A stretch of DNA of 64,000 bases from Streptomyces sp. NBC_00523. GTDB taxonomy: Bacteria > Actinomycetota > Actinomycetes > Streptomycetales > Streptomycetaceae. Below, one piece after another: positions 26,527 to 35,760 of the stretch (position 1 is the stretch's first letter; each line of letters opens with the position of its first letter). Under the pieces are notes generated by a model. It made no database searches and was not told the origin of the DNA. It saw only the letters and a list, made by a program, of their open reading frames with translations. The stretch covers positions 3,410,001 to 3,474,000 of the forward strand of contig NZ_CP107836.1 in the NCBI RefSeq assembly GCF_036346615.1. The letters run 5' to 3'. Both the position numbers and the translations under genes were made by a program.

Positions 26527-28675
26527 CGGATGTGCTGGATCTCGACGTGGCGCCGGGTGAGCGACAGGGAGGCCAGGGCTGCTGCGAGCAGGATGCCGCC
26601 GGTGCAGACCACCAGGAGCGGAAGCCCGTCGGCGTCCCAGTGGACGGTCCCGCCTCCGGTGATCAGGTAGCTGGACTCAGCCAGGCGGCCTGCGACCAGG
26701 GCGCCGACAAGGCCCACGGCGAGCGGGAGCAGGACCTGGATGCACTGGGCCGCGCGGACGGTCAGGGGACGCACCCAGGAGGTTCAGCATGGCGAGCCGG
26801 CCTCGGCGCTCGATCGCACGGTCTGCGGCGGACACGGCGAAGGCGGCGACACCGATGGCGAGGCCGAGGACCATTCCGGCCGCAAGGAGACTCTTGACGA
26901 CGGTGATCTGTTGAAGCGCCTCCACGTTGACGCCCACCGCCTCCACCTCGGCGGTAGGTGCGAGAGCTCAGAGGCCGTCGAGCACCGCGCGTACGGTGTC
27001 CGGGTCCGAATCCGACAGCAGGAGGAAGCTGCCCGCCGCGGGCCGAGCTGCGGCCGGGCCGGATGCCCGGGTCCTCGGCCACCTCAGGGTCGGTGAGGCG
27101 CTGGATCCTGCCTTCTACTCATCCTCGGGGCGGCACCGCGCTGAACGCCGCGAGTTGGGCGCAGTCGGCGACCACGGCGGTGATGCGGGGCTCGGAAGAC
27201 CCGGCGTCCGGGATCCAGGAGCCCATGGCGACCGCCTGCCCCTTCACGCCTTCGACCAGCCCCATCCGTACACGGCGGCTGTCACTCAGATCGCTGAGCG
27301 GGATCGCGTATTCCTGGGTGGATGAGGTGGGGCGACTGATGTGGGCGAGCTCGACCAGGAGGCCTTGGGCGAGGGATGCGGCGTAGACGAGGAGGACCAG
27401 CCCCGTGACGACGCGCAGTGAGCTGCCGGGTTCGACTTCGTTGCGGCGCATGGCGAGGGCCATGGGCAACGACTCGGTGGTGCCGGCGAGTCGACGGGCG
27501 AGCCAGGCCGTGACCGGCGCGAGTGCCAGGACGAGGCCGGCCCCCGCCAGCAGGACCCCGGCGGGGACGAAGACCGAATTGGCCGGCCCCTCGGAGGGAT
27601 CACGGCCGAGGACACCGAGGACGCAGTAGCCGCAGATGACGCCCAGTCCCGGCAGAAGGAGCAGCAGCCCGTACTTCTTCGGGGGCCGCGGCCGTGCCCC
27701 TCTCCGTACCTGGAGCGGGCGAAGCGCGGCCTCACGGGCTCGGTGGCGTCCCACGAACCATGCCAGGGCGGGACAGCCGATCAGACACACGGCCAGGACG
27801 GTGGTGGTGGGGCGTCCGTCGGGCGGATACCACTGGAGCCCCGGCAGGCCGACCTCCGCGAGAACTTCGTTGGCCAGCGCGTACACGCCGACGCCGATCA
27901 CCGCGCGCAGAAGTGCGGCGGCCACCGTCTCCACGGCGTTGACGCGCAGGGTTCCCTTCACGCTGTGTCCGAGCAGACGCAGCGCGGCCAGTCTGCGCGC
28001 CCGCGCCTCGGCGGACAGCCGGGCGCAGACGGACAGGAACACGGCCAGGGGCAGCAGCACGAGGCAGGCGAGGGCGAAGCGCAGGATGTCGAGGGTCGAG
28101 GAGTCCACCGCGGGAGTCGGAGCCCACTTCGAACCGAAGCCTGCCAGTGGCCTTGCGGAGGCGGGTAGTTGCCCAGGAGTGCGGCCGATGTACGCATAGA
28201 GCTCGTCGGGCCCGGTGAGCCCTGCGGGGCCGATCGTGCCGACGATCCGGCCGGGAAGAAGTCCGGCGAGGCCTGGCTGGCCGGCCAGGACCTCCCGCAG
28301 GTGTGGCGAGACGCGCACCTCGCCGGGACTCGGCACGCGGTCGACGCCAGGTGGTCGGGGCAGGTGGTCACCGGCCACGTGCCCGACGAAGACCCGGGTG
28401 AACGGCTGGGAGCCGTAGGGGTCCCGGCGTGTCAGGAAAACGGTGTCGGCGGCGGACCGGGCGTGCAAGGCCCCGGTCACGGGCTGCGGTTCGCGCGCTG
28501 CGGCCCGGCTGTCGTGCGCCGACAGGATCGCGGGGATGGTCAGCACGGCGGCAAGGCAAGCGACGCCCATCGCACAGCCCAGAGACATCAGGAGGAAGCG
28601 CGCCAGGCCGGCACGGCCGGCACCGCGCAGAAGCCTGATCCCGATCAGCAGGCTGATCGCGGGACGCGGCTTCAC
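26517..28675 (-). pseudogene. Decayed ABC transporter permease (FtsX-like)
   Basis: The remnant begins at GTG 28675 overlapping the ATPase stop (GTGA) and would have encoded about 719 residues of an FtsX/MacB-type permease: an N-terminal helix, a large extracytoplasmic domain and two blocks of helices. The reading frame is broken at least four times. There is an in-frame TGA at 27119-27121 (after SAVPPRG) and a frameshift near 27055. A second in-frame TGA lies at 26968-26970 (after VRAVLDGL), and another frameshift near 26768 follows LNLLGAS. Conserved text resumes after each lesion (VEGRIQRLTDPEVAEDPG; SFLLLSDSDPDTV; TAEVEAVGVNVEAL; VRAAQCIQVLLP). Two nonsense changes cannot be explained by indel sequencing errors. 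Confidence 0.8.
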
Positions 28676-29348
28676 GCCGCTGCCTGCCTGGTCAGGGCAC
28701 CGCCGGTCACGGTGTACCGGGTGTCGGCCCGGGCGGCCACCGCGGCATCGTGGGTCACCATGATCACGGCGGTGTCCTGGGAGCGCGCCAGGTTCAGGAA
28801 CTCCTCCAGCACCGCATCGGCGTTGGCACTGTCGAGAGCACCTGTCGGCTCGTCCGCGAAGACCACGGCGGGGCGGTGGACGAGCGCCCAGGCCACCGCG
28901 ACTCGATGGCTCTGGCCTCCCGAGATCTGCGAAGTCCTGCGCTGCCGCAGCTCGGCGAGGCCCAGCCGGCCGAGCACCTCCCCCCGCCACCTCGTGCGCA
29001 GCCGCCTTGCGCCGCCCGGCCAGCCGCAGCGGAAGGGCGGCGTTCTCCTCGACGGTCAGCTCCGGAAGCAGTTCCCCGTACTGGAAGACGAACCCGAACC
29101 GCTCTCGGCGCACAGCGCTCAGCTCGTCCGTCGTCAAGGCTCCGGAACCCCACTCCTCCGAAGTAGACGTCCCCTCGCGTGGGCGCCACGACCCCGGCCA
29201 GACAGTGGAGGAGCGAGGACTTCCCCGATCCGCTGCTGCCCGTGATCGCACAGACCTCCCCTGACCTCAGCGTGAAGTCCACATCAGACACAGCGCGTTG
29301 TGAGCCATAGCTCAGCTCCAGGCCCGTGGCGCGAAGGATGGCGTCCAT
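28672..29348 (-). pseudogene. Decayed ABC transporter ATP-binding protein
   Basis: The gene starts at ATG 29348 and is broken by two frameshifts. The first frame carries Walker A GSSGSGKSS and GDVYFGGVGFRSL. After an apparent +1 near 29135 the text continues as TTDELSAVRRERFGFVFQYGELLPELTVEENAALP. A further +1 in a six-C run at 28980-28985 precedes VLGRLGLAEL, the signature ISGGQ, Walker B VVFADEPTGALD and the switch His of VTHDA. The LolD/MacB-type pattern fits the FtsX-like permease it overlaps. Both lesions here could be sequencing indels, but the permease has true stops. Confidence 0.8.
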
Positions 29349-29755
29349 GGCGAGCGGTTCCCCCGATCTCCGACAGCCGTTGGCCAGCAGCATGAATGTC
29401 ACTGACAGTAATCAAAAGTGACGGTTCAAGCTACGGAACGAGATCCGCTTCCCCCGATCTGATGAACACCGAGGAAGCGATGACGCGGCCCGGCTCGACC
29501 GGTACGGACGCCATCCGGGGCGCAGAACCCCGAAGAGAGCACCCCTGCGAAGCAGCGGAGCAAACGCTCTAGAACCTTTATTTCAGGGGGAGTTGTGGGT
29601 TTATCTACGCGCGGAGCTACGACTCCCGACCGATCATTCGGGCAATTCAGGCGGGTTCTCGCAGAGCTATTACCGACTGGTACCGGGAGCTGCTACAACA
29701 GGGACCGCTCACTCAACCCCCCACCCACCCCCCACACTTCGGAGGGCTGACAGCT
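29349..29755. other. Intergenic, end of decayed region
   Basis: About 0.4 kb without a recognisable gene lies between the ATPase remnant and the esterase gene, with lower GC than its surroundings. I searched by eye for a copy of the tRNA-Pro 3' end (a right attachment site) and found only a short GGTTCAA match. Promoter elements for the esterase are expected here but none is clear. Confidence 0.5.
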
Positions 29756-30562
29756 ATGTCAGTACGGAGATTCTGGGCGTCCGCATCCACTCTGCTCCTC
29801 GCCGCCGCTGCCGCTCTGGGGATCGCCCAGCCGGCTTCGGCGTCCTCCTCGGCCGCCGCCGGCGGGTACGTCGCCCTGGGCGATTCGTACTCGTCCGGTG
29901 TCGGCGCGGGAAGCTATCTGTCCGACAGCGGTGACTGCAAGCGCAGCACCAAGGCGTACCCGTACCTCTGGGCGGCGGCGAACTCGCCGTCCTCGTTCAC
30001 CTTCGTCGCGTGTTCGGGCGCCACCTCGAGCACCGTGGCCAGTGGTCAGCTCGGGGCGCTCAGCTCGTCCACCTCGCTGGTGAGCGTCACCGCGGGCGGC
30101 AATGACGTCGGGTTCGCCGATGTCATGCAGGACTGCGTGCTGTCCGGCGAGTCCACCTGCATCTCGGCCGTGAACGCGGCCGTCGGGAAGATGAACAACA
30201 CCCTGCCGTCAGGGCTGAGTTCGCTGTACTCCTCCATCCACTCCAAGGCGCCGCAGGCCCATGTCGTGGTGCTGGGGTACCCGCGCTTCTACAAGATCGG
30301 CGGGAGCTGCGTCGTCGGTCTGTCCGACAAGGCGCGTACGGCCATCAACAACGCGTCCGACGTGCTGAACGGTGTCATCGCCAAGCAGGCGGCCAACGCC
30401 GGGTTCACCTTCTCCGGGGTTGCCGACGAGTTCACCGGGCACGAGCTGTGCTCCGGAGACCCGTGGCTGCACAGCGTCTCGATCCCCGTCTCCAACTCGT
30501 ACCACCCCAAGCCCGAGGGCCAGTCCGGCGGTTACCTGCCGGCGTTCCGCTCGGCGGCGTAA
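29756..30562 (+). CDS. Secreted SGNH-hydrolase (esterase/lipase)
   Basis: The 268-residue exported protein has a signal peptide (MSVRRFWAS, a hydrophobic core, cleavage near AQPASASSS). The mature SGNH fold shows the Ser nucleophile in GDSYSSG, Gly/Asn of AGGNDVGF and the Asp-His pair region ending SYHPKPEG. Several Cys residues suggest disulphides. It resembles Streptomyces secreted GDSL lipases/esterases. A GGAGGG ribosome site is 10 nt before ATG 29756. The gene lies beyond the decayed island and is intact. Confidence 0.92.
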   Translation: MSVRRFWASASTLLLAAAAALGIAQPASASSSAAAGGYVALGDSYSSGVGAGSYLSDSGDCKRSTKAYPYLWAAANSPSSFTFVACSGATSSTVASGQLGALSSSTSLVSVTAGGNDVGFADVMQDCVLSGESTCISAVNAAVGKMNNTLPSGLSSLYSSIHSKAPQAHVVVLGYPRFYKIGGSCVVGLSDKARTAINNASDVLNGVIAKQAANAGFTFSGVADEFTGHELCSGDPWLHSVSIPVSNSYHPKPEGQSGGYLPAFRSAA

Positions 30563-30569
30563 CACGGAG

Positions 30570-30600
30570 GCGGCGCCCCGGTGGAGAACCAGGGCGCCGC
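30570..30600. terminator. Terminator between esterase and methyltransferase genes
   Basis: 9-bp perfect arms (GCGGCGCCC / GGGCGCCGC) with a 13-nt loop separate two convergent genes. Confidence 0.6.
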
Positions 30601-30607
30601 ACCACCG

Positions 30608-31444
30608 TCAGGCCGTCGGGCGGGTGGCCTTGAGGGAGTACATCAGCGGGATGCGCGGACGGTCCGACGGGAAGCGGAAGAAGTCGTCCCCGCCGCGTTT
30701 CAGGACCGGGAAACGCGCGAAGAGCGAGACATCGTGCTCGTGGAGGAATTCGATCCGCAGACCGGCGGCGGCCAGCGCGGACACCACGCTGCCCACCGGG
30801 TGCTGCCACTCGACGCTGCGGTTGTGGACGGTTGGGGCATCGAAGTCCGCGTACGTACCCGGCGTCTCGTCCACCCATGCCTCGCGACTGAAGTAGTCGT
30901 GCACGATCCGCGAACCCGTCTCGTCGTCCAGGCAGTCCGTGAGCGGATGGAACTCCGCGAGGTACAGGAAGCCACCGGGCTTCACCAGCGACGCGGCCGT
31001 CTCGGCCCAGCGCTCGATGTCGGGCAGCCAGTTCAGCGCGCCGACGCCCGTATAGACGATGTCGTACGAGGAATCCGGTACGGCCTGGGCCGCGTCGTAC
31101 ACGTCGGCGGCGACGAAGGCCGCGCGGTCGGGGCCGAGCCCCAGGTCCTCGGCGAGGGCGCGAGCGGTCTCGACGGCCGGTTCGGAGAAGTCGAGGCCGA
31201 CGACCTGCGCCGCGCCGTGCCGCGCCCAGGAGAGCGTGTCGAGTCCGATGTGGCACTGCAGGTGCAGCAGCGAGCGTCCGGTCACATCACCGACCTCGGC
31301 CACCTCGAAGGGCCTCAGGGCGTCCTTCCCCGCGCGGAAGGAGCCCAGGTCGTAGAAGTCACCGCCTGCATGGATGGGCACACGCTCATCCCACATCCTG
31401 CGGTTGGCCTCGCGCCAGTCGGGCGGTATCGGAGCGGTGGACAT
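30608..31444 (-). CDS. SAM-dependent methyltransferase
   Basis: The 278-residue class I methyltransferase has motif I in LLHLQCHIGLDTLSWA and the acidic ribose-binding position in VVGLDFSEPAV. A VAADVYDA block follows, then a YTGVGALNWLPD segment. The substrate is not evident. ATG 31444 gives MSTAPIPPDW; the 70-bp gap to the divergent S9 peptidase gene holds both promoters. A longer upstream frame would run through that promoter region and is rejected. Confidence 0.88.
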   Translation of the reverse strand: MSTAPIPPDWREANRRMWDERVPIHAGGDFYDLGSFRAGKDALRPFEVAEVGDVTGRSLLHLQCHIGLDTLSWARHGAAQVVGLDFSEPAVETARALAEDLGLGPDRAAFVAADVYDAAQAVPDSSYDIVYTGVGALNWLPDIERWAETAASLVKPGGFLYLAEFHPLTDCLDDETGSRIVHDYFSREAWVDETPGTYADFDAPTVHNRSVEWQHPVGSVVSALAAAGLRIEFLHEHDVSLFARFPVLKRGGDDFFRFPSDRPRIPLMYSLKATRPTA

Positions 31445-31514
31445 GTGCGCGAGGTTATCCACAGGCTGCGGACGAAGCGAACGGATTGTCGGGGGTTCTG
31501 CGCAGAATGGGGTC

Positions 31515-33401
31515 ATGACTGAGGCCACTGGTTCCCCGACGACCGCATCCGCCCCACTGTGGGAGCAGCGCTTCCGCGCTCCCCGGGTATCGCTGCCCGA
31601 CTGGGCCGAGGACGCGCCGGACCGCGCGTTGTTCGTCTCCAACGCGACGGGGACCTATGAGCTGTACGCGTGGGACCGGGCGACCGGTGAGCAGCGTCAG
31701 GTGACCGACCGGCCGAACGGGACGACGGACGGCGTGCTGACACCGGACGGCGAGGCCGTGTGGTGGTTCGACGACACCGACGGGGACGAGTTCGGGGTGT
31801 GGATGCGCCGGCCGTTCCACGGCGGCGTCGACACCGAGTCCGCACCGGCCGCCCCCGGTCTCGGGCCGTCCTATCCGGCCGGGCTCGCGATCGGCCGGGA
31901 CAACACGGCGGTGATCGGCCGTTCGACGGACGAGGACGGCACGACGGTCCACGTCGTACGGCCCGGCGAGGCCCCCGTGGAGATCTACCGGCACCGCGAG
32001 TCGGCCGGGGTCGGCGACCTGAGCCACGACGGGACGCTGATCGCGCTGGAGCACACGGAGCACGGGGACGCGATGCACTCCGCGCTGCGCGTGGTCCGGC
32101 CGGACGGGACGACGGTCGCGGAGCTGGACGACACCGAGGGGGGTACGAAGGAGCTCGGCCTCGCGGTCCTCGGCTTCGCCCCGGTCGCCGGGGACACCCG
32201 GCTGCTGGTCGGACACCAGAGGCGCGGACGCTGGGAGCCGATGATCTGGGACCCGGTGGCGGGCACGCAGACGGACCTGGCCATCGACCTGCCGGGCGAC
32301 GTGGGCGCCGAGTGGTATCCGGACGGCTCCGCGCTGCTCATCGAGCACGGCTTCGAGGCCCGCAGCGAGCTCTGGCGGTACGAGCCCGCCGCGGCCGACG
32401 GCAAGACGGTCCGGGTGGAGACGCCGACCGGCACGGTCTCCGGCGCCACGGCCCGCCCGGACGGGACGGTCGAATACCTGTGGTCGTCGGCGGCCGAGCC
32501 GCCCGTCGTCCGCTCCACGACCGGCGCGGTGGTGCTCGACCCGCCGGGTGCCAAGGCCCCGGCCTCGGTGCCCGTCGAGGACGTGTGGGTGGACGGGCCC
32601 GGCGGCCGGATCCACGCGCTCGTCCAGCGTCCGGCGGCCCCCGCCGAGGGGCCGTTCCCGACGGTCTTCGAGATCCACGGCGGCCCCACCTGGCACGACA
32701 GCGACGCCTTCGCGGCCGGTCCCGCGGCCTGGGTGGACCACGGCTACGCGGTCGTCCGGGTCAACTACCGCGGGTCGACCGGCTACGGACGGGCGTGGAC
32801 GGACGCGCTCAAGCACCGGGTCGGGCTGATCGAGCTGGAGGACATCGCGGCGGTACGGGAGTGGGCGGTGAAGTCCGGCCTCGCGGACCCGGCGAAGCTC
32901 GTCCTGGCCGGCGGCTCCTGGGGCGGTTATCTCACGCTGCTCGGCCTCGGGACGCAGCCCGGCGACTGGGCGCTCGGGCTGGCCGCAGTCCCCGTCGCGG
33001 ACTACGTCACGGCGTATCACGACGAGATGGAGGCCCTGAAGGCGATGGACCGCACGCTGCTGGGCGGGACGCCGGAGGAAGTGCCCGAACGGTTCGAGGC
33101 ATCGTCGCCCCTGACGTACGTCGACGCCGTGCGCGCCCCGGTCTACATCTCCGCCGGGGTCAACGACCCGCGCTGCCCGATCCGCCAGGTGGAGAACTAC
33201 GTGGACCGGCTGAAGGACCGGGCCGCCGTGCACGAGGTCTACCGGTACGACGCGGGGCACGGCTCGCTCGTCGTGGAGGAGCGGATCAAGCAGGTCCGGC
33301 TGGAGCTCGACTTCGCCCGCCGGCACCTGTCCGGGGGGTCGCCGGCGGGGCCCGGGGACCCGGTCGGCCAGGGCGAGGAGGTGCCGACCGGGGGCGCGTA
33401 A
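31515..33401 (+). CDS. S9-family serine peptidase (acylaminoacyl-peptidase-like)
   Basis: The 628-residue cytosolic peptidase has an N-terminal beta-propeller (about residues 20-370) with repeats such as LYAWDRATGEQRQVT. The C-terminal alpha/beta-hydrolase domain shows the Ser in GGSWGGYL, the Asp in NDPRCPIRQ and the His in DAGHGSL. Family members clip short or N-acylated peptides. ATG 31515 follows CAGAAT by 6 nt with no ribosome site, so the mRNA is probably leaderless. It is divergent from the methyltransferase. Confidence 0.93.
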   Translation: MTEATGSPTTASAPLWEQRFRAPRVSLPDWAEDAPDRALFVSNATGTYELYAWDRATGEQRQVTDRPNGTTDGVLTPDGEAVWWFDDTDGDEFGVWMRRPFHGGVDTESAPAAPGLGPSYPAGLAIGRDNTAVIGRSTDEDGTTVHVVRPGEAPVEIYRHRESAGVGDLSHDGTLIALEHTEHGDAMHSALRVVRPDGTTVAELDDTEGGTKELGLAVLGFAPVAGDTRLLVGHQRRGRWEPMIWDPVAGTQTDLAIDLPGDVGAEWYPDGSALLIEHGFEARSELWRYEPAAADGKTVRVETPTGTVSGATARPDGTVEYLWSSAAEPPVVRSTTGAVVLDPPGAKAPASVPVEDVWVDGPGGRIHALVQRPAAPAEGPFPTVFEIHGGPTWHDSDAFAAGPAAWVDHGYAVVRVNYRGSTGYGRAWTDALKHRVGLIELEDIAAVREWAVKSGLADPAKLVLAGGSWGGYLTLLGLGTQPGDWALGLAAVPVADYVTAYHDEMEALKAMDRTLLGGTPEEVPERFEASSPLTYVDAVRAPVYISAGVNDPRCPIRQVENYVDRLKDRAAVHEVYRYDAGHGSLVVEERIKQVRLELDFARRHLSGGSPAGPGDPVGQGEEVPTGGA

Positions 33402-33542
33402 GGGAGGTGTTGGCCGGTACGTGGGCGAGGCGTCGGACGGTGGGCGGACGACGAGCTGATCGGCGCGTAGGGGCCGGATAAAGGGCTGCTTTCCGGGTGC
33501 CCCCGCTCCGGTCGGCCGGAGCGGGGACCGTACCGTGGAGGG

Positions 33543-34439
33543 GTGTACCGGTTCCTGCTGACCCCGCGATGGTGGGGGATCAACCTCTTCGTCGTGCTGG
33601 CGATCCCGTTCTGCGTGTTCATGGGCACCTGGCAGCTCGGCCGCTTCGAGGACCGCGTGCACACGCACGAGGCCGCCGAGAAGCAGCCCGCGCCGGGCGC
33701 CAGGGCCGCCAAACCGCTCGACGAGCTGCTGCCCGTCGACACGGAGACCTCCGGCCGGCCCGCCACCGCGACCGGCCGGTACGCGGACCGCTTCCTGGTG
33801 CCCGGCCGTGAGCTGGACGACCGGAAGGGCTTCTACGTCCTGGACATGCTGCGGACGGACAGCGGCAAGGCCCTGCCGGTGGTACGCGGCTGGCTGCCCG
33901 GGAAGCCCGGACAGACCCGGGTGCCGCCCGCGCCGGCCGGGCGGGTCACGGTGACCGGCGACCTCCAGGCTTCGGAGAACGCGGGCACCGCGGGGATCGG
34001 CGCGACGGGCGGGCTGCCGGACGGCCAGGTCGGCATGATCAGCGCGGCGTCGCTCGTCAACCTGGTGCCGTACCAGGTGTACGACGCCTGGGTGACGCTC
34101 CCGGCGAGCGGTGCGGGCGGCTCCGAGAAGGCCGCGGGTGCCTCGGGGGAGGCGGCGGGCGGTGCCGCCCCGTCCGAGGCGACCGCGCTGCGCCCGGTGC
34201 CGGCCACCGCGCCGGAGGGTGGCGGTCTCGATCTCAAGGCGTTCCAGAACCTCGGCTACACGGGTGAGTGGTTCGTCTTCGCCGGGTTCGTGGTCTTCAT
34301 GTGGTTCCGGCTGCTCCGGCGCGAGGCCGAGGCCGCCCGGGACGTGCGGCTCGGTTTGATCCCGGACGCGGAGCCCGCTTCCCCGTCGGTTCCCGAGGCG
34401 GAGGCCGTCCCCGAGGCGGAGGCCCGCTCAGGGACGTGA
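33543..34439 (+). CDS. SURF1 family protein
   Basis: The 298-residue membrane protein has helices at both ends (FVVLAIPFCVFMGTWQLGRF near the N-terminus and a C-terminal FVFAGFVVFMWFRLL) enclosing an extracytoplasmic domain. This is the SURF1 topology. SURF1 assists cytochrome c oxidase assembly, probably haem insertion. An Ala/Gly/Ser-rich insert (about residues 190-225) is extra. GTG 33543 lies 6 nt after the hexamer TACCGT, so a leaderless transcript is likely. Confidence 0.9.
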   Translation: MYRFLLTPRWWGINLFVVLAIPFCVFMGTWQLGRFEDRVHTHEAAEKQPAPGARAAKPLDELLPVDTETSGRPATATGRYADRFLVPGRELDDRKGFYVLDMLRTDSGKALPVVRGWLPGKPGQTRVPPAPAGRVTVTGDLQASENAGTAGIGATGGLPDGQVGMISAASLVNLVPYQVYDAWVTLPASGAGGSEKAAGASGEAAGGAAPSEATALRPVPATAPEGGGLDLKAFQNLGYTGEWFVFAGFVVFMWFRLLRREAEAARDVRLGLIPDAEPASPSVPEAEAVPEAEARSGT

Positions 34440-34447
34440 GCCGGTGG

Positions 34448-34469
34448 CCCGGCGGTGCGGGCCGCCGGG
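34448..34469. terminator. Hairpin between SURF1 and membrane-protein genes
   Basis: CCCGGCGG and CCGCCGGG pair perfectly across a 6-nt loop between convergent stops at 34439 and 34486. Confidence 0.5.
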
Positions 34470-34485
34470 TGCCCCGTAGCGGCTC

Positions 34486-35760
34486 CTACGACGACGGTTC
34501 CAGGACGCCCGTCCGGTAGATCGTTCCCGCGCAGGCGTTGTCGATCTTCGCGGCGGCCACCGGGGCCCCCGGCTCGGGGGTGTGCTGCACGGAGATGCTG
34601 CCCTGGGCGGGGGTGCCACCGTCGGCGCCGAACTGCGTCTCCGTACCCGTCTCGCTCTCTCCGGAGCCGCCGGCCGCCCCGGATCCGGCCGCGCCGCCGC
34701 CACCTGCGGCGCCCGCCGCACCCTCGGTCGGCGTCGGGGAGGGCGAACCACCGGTGGACGGACAGGTGTCCTTGGGGACCCAGGCGAACTGCACCTCGTA
34801 GACCGCGTCCGGCTTCAGCACGACGACGGGCTCTTCGGCGGCGGGGTCGGGCAGGCCCGACGCGGGATCACCCTGGGTGTGCCGGACGACCTCGATCCGG
34901 GTCGGGTCGGCCGCGCCCATCGCCTCGAAGCCCACGGTGCCGCTGCTCCGCACCGCACAGTTCTCGCCGGACACGTTGGCGATGCGGAAGGCCCCGTACA
35001 CCGTGCCGTCGGCACCCGCCGCGCCGGTCCTGGCCGACTCCACGCCGAGCTGGCCCGGGTCGCACGGGCGCATGGCGTCCACCGCGCTTCTGGAGGGGTC
35101 GGCGGACGCCCCGGCCGGGTCCCCCTCCTGGCCCTGGCCGCTGCTGCCGGACGGGCTCATGGTGCTCTCCGGAAGCCCCTGGCCGCCGTTGGGGTGGCCG
35201 CCACCGCTCTCGCCGTCACCGCCGTTGCCGGAGTCCGCGCCGGAGTCGTCGCCGCTGCCACCCTGGGCCTGCTCGCCGTGACCGGCGATGGCGGGACTGG
35301 CCGTGCTGGAGCCGTCCGAGTTGGCGACGTGCACGAACGCGGGGATCGCGGTGCCGATGAGCAGTGCCGCCGCGGCGGCGCCCACCAGGGCCTGCCGTCG
35401 GCGGGCCCGCCGGGCGGGCACCGCGCGCTGCAGCCGGTCGAGGCTGCCCTCGCTCGGCTCCAGGCCCTGCACGACACCGTGCATCATGCGGCGCAGCGCA
35501 TCCTCGTCACCGTCGTCGCCGAAGGGCACGCCCCCGCCGGACGAGCCGCCCCCGCCGAACAGGCCGGCCGTGGCCGCGAGGCCCAGGGTGTCGTCGTCGC
35601 GGTCCGCGTGCGGAGCGTTCTCCGGCCCGTGGTTCACAGTTCCGTTCCCAGTCCGGTCCAGCGGGAACCCGCGCGAGGGACCGCGCCGGTATCCGTTACG
35701 GCCCCCCGGCCGCGGGTCCTGTTCATGGTCGTGATCGTGGTGCTCACCGCGCCGGGTCAT
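34486..35760 (-). CDS. Membrane protein coupled to sigma factor (possible anti-sigma)
   Basis: The 424-residue protein has a His/Asp-rich start (HHDHDHEQD) and a cytosolic helical segment around DEDALRRMMHGVVQGL. A single membrane helix (about residues 122-143) and a long extracytoplasmic part follow. The latter is Gly/Ser/Asp-rich and carries a folded region with paired Cys residues (MRPCDPG, ENCAV, DTCPS, DNACAG). I see no HxxxCxxC zinc anti-sigma motif. It overlaps the sigma-factor stop by 4 nt, the classic sigma/anti-sigma arrangement, so it is the likely membrane regulator of that sigma factor (inference from context and topology). Confidence 0.75.
   Translation of the reverse strand: MTRRGEHHDHDHEQDPRPGGRNGYRRGPSRGFPLDRTGNGTVNHGPENAPHADRDDDTLGLAATAGLFGGGGSSGGGVPFGDDGDEDALRRMMHGVVQGLEPSEGSLDRLQRAVPARRARRRQALVGAAAAALLIGTAIPAFVHVANSDGSSTASPAIAGHGEQAQGGSGDDSGADSGNGGDGESGGGHPNGGQGLPESTMSPSGSSGQGQEGDPAGASADPSRSAVDAMRPCDPGQLGVESARTGAAGADGTVYGAFRIANVSGENCAVRSSGTVGFEAMGAADPTRIEVVRHTQGDPASGLPDPAAEEPVVVLKPDAVYEVQFAWVPKDTCPSTGGSPSPTPTEGAAGAAGGGGAAGSGAAGGSGESETGTETQFGADGGTPAQGSISVQHTPEPGAPVAAAKIDNACAGTIYRTGVLEPSS

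Noticed and set aside
26968..27121. The two in-frame TGA codons as selenocysteine or recoding sites
   Set aside because: Frameshifts occur in the same gene and in its ATPase partner, no SECIS-like structure is evident, and permeases of this family do not use selenocysteine.
29403..29755. Right attachment site for the putative tRNA-Pro element
   Set aside because: Only a 7-nt match (GGTTCAA) to the tRNA 3' end was found, too short to count.
31455..33668. A 737-codon minus-strand open frame
   Set aside because: It is antisense to the S9 peptidase, whose catalytic motifs prove the plus strand is coding.
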